DNA of 6,957 nt from DATFMP01 sp035266845 (GTDB taxonomy: Bacteria > SAR324 > JACQKK01): contig DATFMP010000029.1 of the NCBI GenBank assembly GCA_035266845.1, positions 1 through 6,957 of the forward strand, written 5' to 3'. The position numbers and the translations under genes are program-made. The notes below the pieces were generated by a model. It saw only the letters and a list, made by a program, of their open reading frames with translations, had not been told where the DNA came from and made no database searches. Shown here piece by piece: positions 1 to 5,751 of this stretch (position 1 is the stretch's first letter; each line of letters opens with the position of its first letter).

Positions 1-72
1 GGCGGCGAGCACCACGCCATCATCGCCGAGCTCTTCACCGACAAGGGCGTCGGCACGCAGATCCGGGCGTAG
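1..72 (+). CDS. argB: Acetylglutamate kinase, C-terminal end (partial)
   Basis: Only the last 23 codons and a TAG stop at 70-72 are in the window; the 5' part lies to the left. The visible residues include AELFTDKGVGTQI. This matches the very conserved C-terminus of N-acetylglutamate kinase (typically ...LLEIFTDEGIGTxI), where the segment closes the amino-acid-kinase fold. From family knowledge, the enzyme phosphorylates N-acetylglutamate with ATP in the cytoplasm, the second step of arginine (ornithine) biosynthesis. The stretch before the motif (GGEHHAIIAE) fits the usual 'DGR.PHALLLE' region, with a substituted ending. With so little sequence, a fused or atypical amino-acid kinase cannot be excluded. 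No other arginine gene follows, so argB appears to be the last gene of its transcript. Its final 26 bases (46-71) recur at 225-250. Confidence 0.8.
   Translation, partial: GGEHHAIIAELFTDKGVGTQIRA
46..71 (+). repeat. Direct repeat copy 1 (inside argB 3' end)
   Basis: These 26 bases begin ggcgtcggcacgcaga and end cgggcgta. They cover the last codons of argB and the first two bases of its stop codon. They are repeated at 225-250 with 24 of 26 bases identical, the two differences being tc versus cg. The copy is offset by 179 bp and is in the same orientation. Here the sequence is constrained by coding, so this copy is most likely the original. Confidence 0.85.
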
Positions 73-90
73 GGGCAGGGCCTCACCCCG

Positions 91-224
91 CCCCGCATCC
101 TGCGGGGCTGCCCCTCTCCCCAGGGAGAGGGGCGCACTTCCGCTCCAACAGCAGATCGCAGAGCCCTCCTCCGCAACGGAGGGGGGTCGGTCACGCCACA
201 GGCGTGACCTGGGGGGCGGCCCCC
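91..224. repeat. Cluster of five GC-rich hairpins downstream of argB
   Basis: Five inverted repeats with short loops lie almost end to end. They are 91-97/101-107 (7 bp, 3-base loop), 110-120/123-133 (11 bp perfect, 2-base loop), 164-173/177-186 (10 bp with one G.T pair, 3-base loop), 189-197/201-209 (9 bp perfect, 3-base loop) and 212-216/220-224 (5 bp, 3-base loop). The second, with arms gcccctctccc and gggagaggggc, resembles palindromic intergenic repeats found in many GC-rich genomes (from memory, not searched). None has a following T-run, so they are not textbook intrinsic terminators. They do sit where both argB (plus strand) and the lipoprotein gene (minus strand) must end, so they may stop or stabilise both transcripts. 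The rest of 73-314 contains nothing else I can identify. Confidence 0.7.
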
Positions 225-250
225 GGCGTCGGCACGCAGACGCGGGCGTA
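225..250 (+). repeat. Direct repeat copy 2 (duplicate of the argB 3' end)
   Basis: This is the non-coding partner of 46-71, with 24 of 26 bases identical; the stop-codon position reads tat instead of tag. The two copies bracket the hairpin cluster (72-224). This could result from a local duplication, a slippage event, or insertion of a small palindromic element that copied its target. No recombinase gene is nearby to decide between these. Confidence 0.8.
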
Positions 251-314
251 TCCTGCAGGCTCGCGCAAAGACGCCAAGGGCGCGCGGCCGCAACCTCACC
301 CCCACGCGGCAGAC

Positions 315-1082
315 CTACTCCCCCACGAAAAGCCCAGCCTGCACACGGGTTTGTTGTTGTCGAAGCTCACCCGTTAGTGCGGCCGGCGAGTAGCCGGCAA
401 TGCGGGTCAGATACGGCCTCGGCGCCTGGGCAAGTCTGTAAAGGAACACAGCAGCGTTGTCACTTTCCCGCAATAGAAATGTCTCAAATGCGACCTCGTT
501 GTCTGGATTGAGGTTAATTGCTGTGAGCTTGGCAATCTGAGCGTTATAAGCTTCGTGTGTGACATGCAGTACCTGCAAGGCCAGCGGCAGTTCGAGCTGA
601 AAGCGAAGCCGCAGCGCACCCTTCAACGCCGAATGCTCCGCTGTGGCTGGTCTCAGAACCGCCGGGGGGCACCACAAAGCTACGACTGTTACGCTCCCTT
701 GGCGGGCAAAGAATATCGATAAGTCCTCCCCGCTGTCGCTCGGCAGGTTGGGTTGCTGCACTGTCACCAGTTCCATGCCATTGCCGCCCAAGCGATAAAC
801 ATCCGATTTTGCATCATCCAACGCCCCTGGCATGGAAACGAGCCAACTCTTCGAAACGACACCAAGATTATTGCAGCGCGCGGCAACTGCCGGGCTCACA
901 ACTGCCACATCGGATGCCTTCTGGACGGTCGGTGGCCGCTCTTGGCTGGGGGCGACTTCTGTGCTCTGCGAGCAAGCTCCAAGCTCCGTACCCAGGAGCG
1001 TAGCCAGCAGGCCCGCGACCACGAGCCAGCCAAAGCGCAGCTGCAACTTGCCGACCGTCAGGTGAGGCTCGATGGTGAACAT
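315..1082 (-). CDS. Probable lipoprotein of unknown function
   Basis: This is a 255-residue protein that I do not recognise. Residues 18-33 form a hydrophobic segment after a basic n-region (K12, R16). It is followed by LGAC (residues 34-37), an acceptable lipobox, so Cys37 would be lipidated. Residue 38 is Ser rather than Asp, which by the enterobacterial rule favours the outer membrane. A Ser/Thr/Pro/Gln-rich linker (about 38-65) precedes a mixed alpha/beta-looking domain with two more cysteines (C70, C138) that could form a disulfide. I chose the ATG at 1082 because an AGGAG lies 7 bases upstream and the signal peptide then starts normally; an in-frame TTG at 1121 would add 13 residues with no such site. 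GC content is markedly lower than in the flanking genes, suggesting a recent or weakly adapted arrival. It is divergent from the Pmp3-family gene. If the weak lipobox fails, it would be anchored or secreted by an uncleaved or type I signal. Confidence 0.68.
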   Translation of the reverse strand: MFTIEPHLTVGKLQLRFGWLVVAGLLATLLGTELGACSQSTEVAPSQERPPTVQKASDVAVVSPAVAARCNNLGVVSKSWLVSMPGALDDAKSDVYRLGGNGMELVTVQQPNLPSDSGEDLSIFFARQGSVTVVALWCPPAVLRPATAEHSALKGALRLRFQLELPLALQVLHVTHEAYNAQIAKLTAINLNPDNEVAFETFLLRESDNAAVFLYRLAQAPRPYLTRIAGYSPAALTGELRQQQTRVQAGLFVGE

Positions 1083-1089
1083 GACGGGG

Positions 1090-1094
1090 CTCCT
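1090..1094 (-). promoter_or_regulatory. Ribosome binding site deciding the lipoprotein start
   Basis: On the minus strand this reads AGGAG, with 7 bases to the ATG at 1082. It supports that start over the in-frame TTG at 1121, which lies upstream of this site. Confidence 0.65.
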
Positions 1095-1245
1095 GGGCTT
1101 GTGCGCTGCTCCCTGATTCAATACAAGAAGGGTGCTTCAAACTACAAGGGGCAAAGATTGGCGATCTGCACTCACAAGGCATCTAATTGGTCGGACTGCT
1201 CTTTGCGGCTCTGCTCAACCTGTCCGACTTTCACTGCCGACAACC

Positions 1246-1274
1246 GGAACTTGAAAGGCTTCGAGTCAAGCAAA
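1246..1274 (+). promoter_or_regulatory. Possible sigma-E/ECF-type promoter for the Pmp3-family gene
   Basis: GGAACTT at 1246-1252 is identical to the -35 consensus of enterobacterial sigma-E. After a 17-base spacer comes GCAAA (1270-1274), a 4-of-5 match to the TCAAA-like -10. Transcription would start near 1280 and give a leader of about 35 bases that contains the ribosome binding site. No good housekeeping -35/-10 pair is visible in the same stretch. This is a pattern match only, because the organism's ECF specificities are unknown. Confidence 0.3.
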
Positions 1275-1304
1275 GTCGACACCGCCTTTTCCGATCATTC
1301 AAGA

Positions 1305-1310
1305 AGGAGG
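1305..1310 (+). promoter_or_regulatory. Strong Shine-Dalgarno of the Pmp3-family gene
   Basis: AGGAGG lies 5 bases before the ATG at 1316. It fixes the start there and not at an in-frame TTG at 1187, which would add 43 residues that do not belong to the family. Confidence 0.8.
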
Positions 1311-1315
1311 CGCCC

Positions 1316-1519
1316 ATGCGCTATTTATTGGCAATTGTCTTTCCGCCGATAGCTGTGCTTCTTTGCGGCAAGCCAATTCAGTTCCTCTTCAATATCGTGC
1401 TCACAATGCTATTTTGGATTCCAGGCATGATCCATGCGCTCCTTGTTGTGAGCAGCCATCTCGCGGACAGGCGGACTGCAAGGCTTGAACGTGCCATCAG
1501 AGAGACCGTGGTCCGTTAG
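1316..1519 (+). CDS. Pmp3/YqaE family (UPF0057) small membrane protein
   Basis: This is a 67-residue, two-helix inner-membrane protein. The first helix contains LLAIVFPPIAVLLCGK (residues 4-19), the signature of the proteolipid Pmp3 / YqaE / UPF0057 family, including the PP pair and a Gly-Lys turn. The second helix (about 22-46) carries NIVLTMLFWIPGMIHAL, the equally typical N-x-x-L-T-x-x-x-W-I-P-G-x-I-H-A block. A charged tail (50-67, Arg/Glu-rich) makes it somewhat longer than the roughly 52-residue E. coli YqaE. In yeast, Pmp3 affects membrane potential and salt tolerance. Bacterial members are stress-induced, but their molecular action is poorly known. The gene stands alone, divergent from the lipoprotein gene and followed by a 231-base gap. 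Its GC is low (about 45% in the first 60 bases), unlike the helicase downstream. Confidence 0.9.
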   Translation: MRYLLAIVFPPIAVLLCGKPIQFLFNIVLTMLFWIPGMIHALLVVSSHLADRRTARLERAIRETVVR

Positions 1520-1750
1520 TCATAACTGATTTGCGAGCGGTCTGGTTTTGCGGGGATAGGCTCACGTTCATTTCACCCACGCTTGCGCATCCTCCCTACC
1601 TCGCGTAGCACACAGCCCAGCGCCTTCCACTCTGCCTGCCAAGCCCGGACGCCGGGCGGCCTCCCCGCTTCGTTTGACGGACCCTTCGTGCTAGCCTGTG
1701 TGCTGGCGGCCAGGGAGGCCCGCCACGACCCAGCGGCGGGACCGCAATTC
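1520..1750. other. Intergenic region before the helicase gene
   Basis: This 231-base stretch has no supported gene. Base composition shifts from AT-richer to GC-rich within it, at roughly 1560-1620. Near the Pmp3 gene end, agaccg (1503-1508) can pair with cggtct (1538-1543), followed by a short TTTT (1546-1549), but the 29-base loop makes it a poor terminator. A lone TTGACG at 1674-1679 has no convincing -10 at the right distance. The helicase promoter therefore probably lies here but cannot be pinpointed. Confidence 0.4.
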
Positions 1751-3727
1751 ATGTCGACCACCCAACTGAACGAGCAGCAGGAGCGCATCGTCGCGCACCT
1801 GGAGGGGCCTGCCCTGGTCATCGCCGGGGCGGGCAGCGGCAAGACGCGCGTGATCACCCACCGGGTGGCGCGGCTGATCGAGGTGGGCGTGCCGGCCGGC
1901 GCGATCCTCATGATGACCTTCACCAACAAGGCGGCCGAGGAGATGCGGCTGCGGGTGGAGGGCCTGCTGGGGGGCGCCCAGGGCGTGAAGGGCCTCATGA
2001 CGGGCACCTTCCACTCGGTGGCCAATCGCTTCCTGCGACGCTACGCAAACCTGATCGGCTACGAGCGCAACTACTCCATCCTGGACGAGACGGACGCGCG
2101 GGAGCTGATCAAGGCGGCCATCGCGGAGGTGGTGGCCAAGGGCGGCGAGCGCAAGTTTCCCACGTCCGCGGTGGTGCACTCCGTGCTCTCCATGGCGTTC
2201 AACCGCAACCTGGAGCTGGGGGCGCTGGTGCAGCGCGAGTACCCCTGGCTGGACGAGTTCGTGGGCGATCTGGAGGCCATCCAGACGTTGTACCGGCGAA
2301 AGAAGAAGGCCAACAACTCGATGGACTTCGACGACCTGCTGGACAACTGGCACGCCCTGCTGGCCACGCACACCGAGCTGGAGCTGGCCAACCGCATTCG
2401 CTACATCATGGTGGACGAGTACCAGGACACCAACCACATCCAGGCGGAACTGCTGGCGCTGCTGGCCCGCAAGCACGGCAACCTGATGGTGGTGGGCGAC
2501 GACGCGCAGTCCATCTACGGCTGGCGGGGCGCAAACTTCGAGAACATCCTCCGCTTCCCGGACCGCTTCGGGGGCGAGGTGTACCGCCTGGAGCAGAACT
2601 ACCGCAGCACGCCGGACATCCTGGAACTGGCCAACGCCTCCATCAACCACAACACCGCGCAGTTCGCCAAGCACCTCACGGCCGTCAAGCCGCACCTGGA
2701 GACGCCGCAGATCACCCACGTGCGCGACGAGTACGAGGAAGCGGACTACGTGGTGGAGCGGCTGATGTACTACCGCGACCGCGAGATTCCGCTGACCGGG
2801 ATGGGCGTGCTCTACCGCAGCCACAACCAGGCAGCGGCCCTGCAGATGCGGCTCACGCAGGCGGGCATCCCGTTCATGGTGCGCTCGGGCGTCAAGTTCT
2901 TCGAGCAGGCGCACGTGAAGGACGTGGTGGCCTTCCTCAAGGTGATCTTCAACCCGCTTGACGAGATCGCCTGGCTGCGCATCCTCAAGATGCTCCCCGG
3001 CGTCGGCAACACCACGGCCCAGCGCATCTACCGCGTGTTCGCCGATCAGCGCGCGGTGCGGCTCTCGTCGGACAACGAGGCGCTCAAGAAGTCCATCCCC
3101 GCCAAGGCCCGCGAGTCCTGGGCCGAGTTGGCGGCCACGTTCAAGCAGTTGCTGGAGGAGGGCATCGGGCCGTCCGAGATGATCCTGCGCGTCACGCGGG
3201 GTTTCTACCACGCCACGCTCTACAGCCAGTTCGAGAACGCCCGCGAGCGCGAGGCGGACCTGACGTACCTGGCCGAGTTTGCCTCCAAGTACGGCAATGT
3301 GGAGCGATTCCTGTCCCAGCTCGCGCTGGTGGGCGGGACGGTGATCCGCGACTACGAGGAGGAGCAGGAGGAGGACCCGGAGTTCCTCACCCTGACCACG
3401 ATCCACCAAGCCAAGGGGCTGGAGTGGGACGTGGTGTTCATGATCGGCCTGGCCGATGGCCGCTTCCCCCACGCCCGCTGCCTGGAGCCGCTGGAGCGCC
3501 TGGAGGAGGAGCGGCGCCTGTTCTATGTGGCCGCCACGCGCTGCATGCGGCACCTGGAGATCACCGTGCCTCTGGTGACCTACCAAGCCGGCCGGCCGGA
3601 GATCTGCCGGCCCTCGCGCTTCGTGCAGGAGTTGCCCGAGGACCTGGTGACCGTGAACCGCCTGGAAGGCGCGGAGAGCCTGCAGCCCTACCTGGGCCTG
3701 GGCGCCGCCATGACGGTGGACTGGTGA
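1751..3727 (+). CDS. Rep/UvrD/PcrA-type superfamily 1A DNA helicase
   Basis: This is a complete 658-residue ATP-dependent 3'-to-5' DNA helicase of the UvrD-like family, acting on DNA in repair or replication restart. All family motifs are visible: Q motif LNEQQ (6-10), Walker A AGAGSGKT (25-32), motif Ia TFTNKAAEEM (56-65), GTFHS (85-89), motif II VDEYQD (221-226), motif III GDDAQSIYGWRGA (249-261), motif IV LEQNYRST (280-287), motif V TIHQAKGLEWDVVF (550-563) and motif VI EERRLFYVAATR (586-597, with the arginine finger). The 2B-domain region lies at about 380-545 and ends in an acidic run (535-542). The length is close to E. coli Rep (about 673) and shorter than UvrD/PcrA (about 720). It stops soon after PSRFVQELP (621-629), so the C-terminal RNA-polymerase-binding extension of UvrD/PcrA seems absent. 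The ATG start gives the standard N-terminus. The ribosome binding site is weak (GCGGGA, about 9 bases upstream). An in-frame TTG at 1583 would add 56 non-family residues. Rep, UvrD and PcrA cannot be told apart from sequence alone. Confidence 0.95.
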   Translation: MSTTQLNEQQERIVAHLEGPALVIAGAGSGKTRVITHRVARLIEVGVPAGAILMMTFTNKAAEEMRLRVEGLLGGAQGVKGLMTGTFHSVANRFLRRYANLIGYERNYSILDETDARELIKAAIAEVVAKGGERKFPTSAVVHSVLSMAFNRNLELGALVQREYPWLDEFVGDLEAIQTLYRRKKKANNSMDFDDLLDNWHALLATHTELELANRIRYIMVDEYQDTNHIQAELLALLARKHGNLMVVGDDAQSIYGWRGANFENILRFPDRFGGEVYRLEQNYRSTPDILELANASINHNTAQFAKHLTAVKPHLETPQITHVRDEYEEADYVVERLMYYRDREIPLTGMGVLYRSHNQAAALQMRLTQAGIPFMVRSGVKFFEQAHVKDVVAFLKVIFNPLDEIAWLRILKMLPGVGNTTAQRIYRVFADQRAVRLSSDNEALKKSIPAKARESWAELAATFKQLLEEGIGPSEMILRVTRGFYHATLYSQFENAREREADLTYLAEFASKYGNVERFLSQLALVGGTVIRDYEEEQEEDPEFLTLTTIHQAKGLEWDVVFMIGLADGRFPHARCLEPLERLEEERRLFYVAATRCMRHLEITVPLVTYQAGRPEICRPSRFVQELPEDLVTVNRLEGAESLQPYLGLGAAMTVDW

Positions 3728-3827
3728 TCCGCTAGCCGGCCCCGCCCGCAGGACACACCGATTCCTTGACGTTTCCCCACGCCCTGGTCGCACCGCAGAC
3801 CATACTGGCCAGCAGCGAACACGCCAC

Positions 3828-3856
3828 TGGACGCAGGGGCGGGCGCACACTAGAAT
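3828..3856 (+). promoter_or_regulatory. Likely sigma-70-type promoter of the acyl-CoA ligase gene
   Basis: TGGACG at 3828-3833 (4 of 6 matches to TTGACA) and TAGAAT at 3851-3856 (5 of 6 matches to TATAAT) are separated by an ideal 17 bases. The -10 stands out in very GC-rich surroundings. Transcription would begin near 3863, leaving a leader of about 75 bases before the ATG at 3938. This suggests the ligase is transcribed independently of the helicase, from which it is separated by 210 bases. Confidence 0.5.
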
Positions 3857-3937
3857 GGGCCGCGCGTCGCCGCCCGGGGGGCTGCCGACGCAAAGGGGGA
3901 ACACTGCTATCAGCCGCTGACCGCTACGAGGGGAGCC

Positions 3938-5521
3938 ATGATTTTCAAGAGCCCGCACCCGGACGTTGAAATTCCCAACGTGCCGATCCAGGACTACGTC
4001 CTGCGTCACGCCCAACGCCTGGCGGACAAGCCCGCCCTGGTCGATGCGGCCAGTGGCCGCACGATTACCTATGGCCAGCTATCGGCCGGCGTGGGCAAGG
4101 TGGCCGCGGGGCTCACGGCCCGCGGCTTCCACAAGGGGGACGTCTTCGCCATCTACAGCCCCAACGTGCCGGAGTACGCCATGGTCTTCCTGGCCGTGAC
4201 CTCCGTGGGGGGCACCAACACCACCATCAACCCGCTCTACACCGTGGAGGAGCTCGCCAACCAGCTCAAGGACAGCAAAGCGCGCTTCCTGGTCACGGTG
4301 CCGCCGTTCCTGGACAAGGCCAAGGAAGCGGCCGCCCGGAGTGGCGTGGAGGAGGTGTTCGTGGTGGGCGAGGCGGAGGGCGCAACGCCCTTCTCGGCGC
4401 TGATGACGGGCCCCGCCTCAGCACCTCCGGTCGCCATCGATCCGGGTGAGGACCTCGCGGTGCTGCCGTATTCCAGCGGCACGACAGGCCTGCCCAAGGG
4501 CGTGATGCTGACCCATCGCAATCTGGTGGCCAATTTGTGCCAGTGCGAGGGCATGGAGAGCTTCAACCGGCTCAAAGAGTCGGACGTGATCCTGGCCGTG
4601 CTGCCCTTCTTCCACATCTACGGCATGGTGGTGATCATGCAGTGGGCTCTGGCCGTGGGGGCCACGCTGATCGTGATGCCACGCTTCGACATGGAGGAGT
4701 TCCTGGGCTCCGTGCAGAAGTACGGCATCACCAAAGCCCCGCTGGTGCCGCCCATCGTGGTGGGGCTGGCCAAGCACCCGGCCGTGGACAAATACGACCT
4801 GTCCAGCCTGAGCTTCATCTTCTCCGGCGCGGCGCCGCTGGGCGAGGCGGTGGCCCGCGAGGCCGCCCAGCGGGTGGATTGCACCCTGGCCCAGGGCTAC
4901 GGCATGACCGAGGCCAGCCCCGTAACCCATCTGAGCCCGTGCACCCGTTCCGACTTCAAGGTGGGTGCCTCCGGCATGCCCGTCCCCAATACCGAGGTAA
5001 AGCTCGTCGATCCCGCCACCGACGGCGAGCTGGGGCGGAACGAGTCCGGCGAGCTGTGGATCCGGGGCCCGCAGATCATGAAGGGCTATCTGGGTCAGCC
5101 CGAGGCCACGGCCGAGTCGATCGACCCGGAGGGCTGGTACAAGACGGGAGATGTGGGCTTTGTGGACGATGAGGGGTACTTCTTCATCGTCGACCGCGTG
5201 AAGGAACTGATCAAGTACAAGGCCATGCAGGTGGCTCCGGCGGAACTGGAGGCCCTGATTCTGACGCACCCCGCCGTGGCGGACGCCGCCGTCGTGCCCA
5301 GCCCGGACGAAGAGGCCGGAGAGATTCCCAAGGCGTTCGTCGTGCTCAAGCCTAGCCACCAAGCCACGGCCGAGGAGCTGATGGGCTTCGTGGCCAAGCA
5401 CGTGGCCCCGCACAAGCGCATCCGGATGGTAGAGTTCATCGAGCAGGTGCCCAAGTCCGCCTCGGGCAAGATTCTACGGCGCGTGCTGGTGGAGCAGGAG
5501 CGCCAGCGGGTGGCCGGGTAG
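3938..5521 (+). CDS. 4-coumarate-CoA-ligase-like acyl-CoA synthetase
   Basis: This is a complete 527-residue adenylate-forming enzyme of the ANL superfamily. It activates a carboxylic acid with ATP to an acyl-AMP and transfers the acyl group to coenzyme A. Motifs in order: P-loop YSSGTTGLPKGV (178-189), LPFFHIYG (222-229) with the His of the acyl pocket, YGMTE (321-325), GELWIRGPQIMKGYLG (371-386), YKTGD (401-405) with the ribose-binding Asp405, VDRVKELIKYKA (418-429) at the hinge between large and small domains, VAPAELE (432-438), and PKSASGKILRR (505-515) with catalytic Lys511. Length and motifs match 4-coumarate:CoA ligase, luciferase-like and medium/long-chain acyl-CoA ligases, so the substrate could be an aromatic or fatty acid. 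No aromatic-degradation or beta-oxidation genes are adjacent to decide. There is no signal peptide, so it is cytosolic or membrane-associated. The start is supported by a GAGGGGAG just upstream of the ATG. The hinge reads KYKA where 4CL has KYKG. Confidence 0.95.
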   Translation: MIFKSPHPDVEIPNVPIQDYVLRHAQRLADKPALVDAASGRTITYGQLSAGVGKVAAGLTARGFHKGDVFAIYSPNVPEYAMVFLAVTSVGGTNTTINPLYTVEELANQLKDSKARFLVTVPPFLDKAKEAAARSGVEEVFVVGEAEGATPFSALMTGPASAPPVAIDPGEDLAVLPYSSGTTGLPKGVMLTHRNLVANLCQCEGMESFNRLKESDVILAVLPFFHIYGMVVIMQWALAVGATLIVMPRFDMEEFLGSVQKYGITKAPLVPPIVVGLAKHPAVDKYDLSSLSFIFSGAAPLGEAVAREAAQRVDCTLAQGYGMTEASPVTHLSPCTRSDFKVGASGMPVPNTEVKLVDPATDGELGRNESGELWIRGPQIMKGYLGQPEATAESIDPEGWYKTGDVGFVDDEGYFFIVDRVKELIKYKAMQVAPAELEALILTHPAVADAAVVPSPDEEAGEIPKAFVVLKPSHQATAEELMGFVAKHVAPHKRIRMVEFIEQVPKSASGKILRRVLVEQERQRVAG

Positions 5522-5568
5522 CGGCCCCGTCGGCAGCCGGGTGGAATCAGACCGCTCTGCCGTCGCAA

Positions 5569-5655
5569 GATGTCATTCCGAGCGCAGCGAGGTATCTGTT
5601 TTGCCCCGGTTCAAACAGATTCTTCAGCCCGCGGGGCGGGCCTCAGAATGACATC
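5569..5655. repeat. Composite inverted repeat between convergent genes
   Basis: The outer arms gatgtcattccga (5569-5581) and tcagaatgacatc (5643-5655) pair at 12 of 13 positions. Nested inside are a perfect 8-bp pair, atctgttt (5594-5601) with aaacagat (5613-5620), and a perfect 6-bp hairpin, gcccgc/gcgggc (5627-5632/5636-5641). From memory, sequences beginning tgtcattc-tgag-cg-agcga and containing aatctgtt recur as dispersed intergenic repeats in several bacterial phyla. This is therefore probably one copy of such a small non-coding family rather than a unique element. It lies between the stops of the acyl-CoA ligase (5521) and the D15 barrel gene (5752), where a folded transcript could act as a bidirectional 3' structure. 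It has no coding capacity or transposase. Confidence 0.75.
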
Positions 5656-5751
5656 CGCGGTGCGACAGGCGAAACTTGGGCCCTCCCAGACGGTGTTGGG
5701 ACGTAGCATCCTGAGGCGAGGCTGCCCTCAAGGTTACCGCACCGCTGCTGC

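Noticed and set aside
91..224. CRISPR array
   Set aside because: The palindromes differ from one another in sequence and length, and there are no regular repeats separated by uniform spacers.
46..250. attL/attR pair of an integrated genomic island at the argB end
   Set aside because: The enclosed DNA is only about 150 bp, no integrase or mobility gene lies in the window, and no third copy of the repeat is seen at the right side of the AT-rich islet near 1560.
753..1352. A 199-codon plus-strand open frame across the lipoprotein gene and the divergent region
   Set aside because: It overlaps the lipoprotein gene antisense and the Pmp3 start in another frame, has no suitable ribosome binding site, and no protein-like features.
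1674..1700. TTGACG as a helicase promoter -35 element
   Set aside because: At 16-18 bases downstream there is only TGTGTG-like sequence, and the TAGCCT nearby is just 12 bases away, so no credible -10 exists.
1583..1750. Upstream extension of the helicase from a TTG codon
   Set aside because: The extra 56 residues match nothing in the helicase family, and the standard N-terminus begins at the ATG at 1751.
3766..3969. A 67-codon frame between helicase and ligase
   Set aside because: It starts at a TTG without a ribosome binding site, overlaps the promoter and the start of the ligase, and looks like non-coding translation.
1691..4015. A 774-codon open frame on the minus strand opposite the helicase gene
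   Set aside because: It is antisense to a complete helicase with every family motif. Its translation is His/Val/Arg/Gln-rich low complexity, typical of the complement of GC-rich codons, and has no recognisable domain.
4418..5413. A 331-codon minus-strand open frame inside the acyl-CoA ligase gene
   Set aside because: It is a shadow of GC-biased codons in the ligase, with a composition dominated by His, Gly and Gln and no family features.
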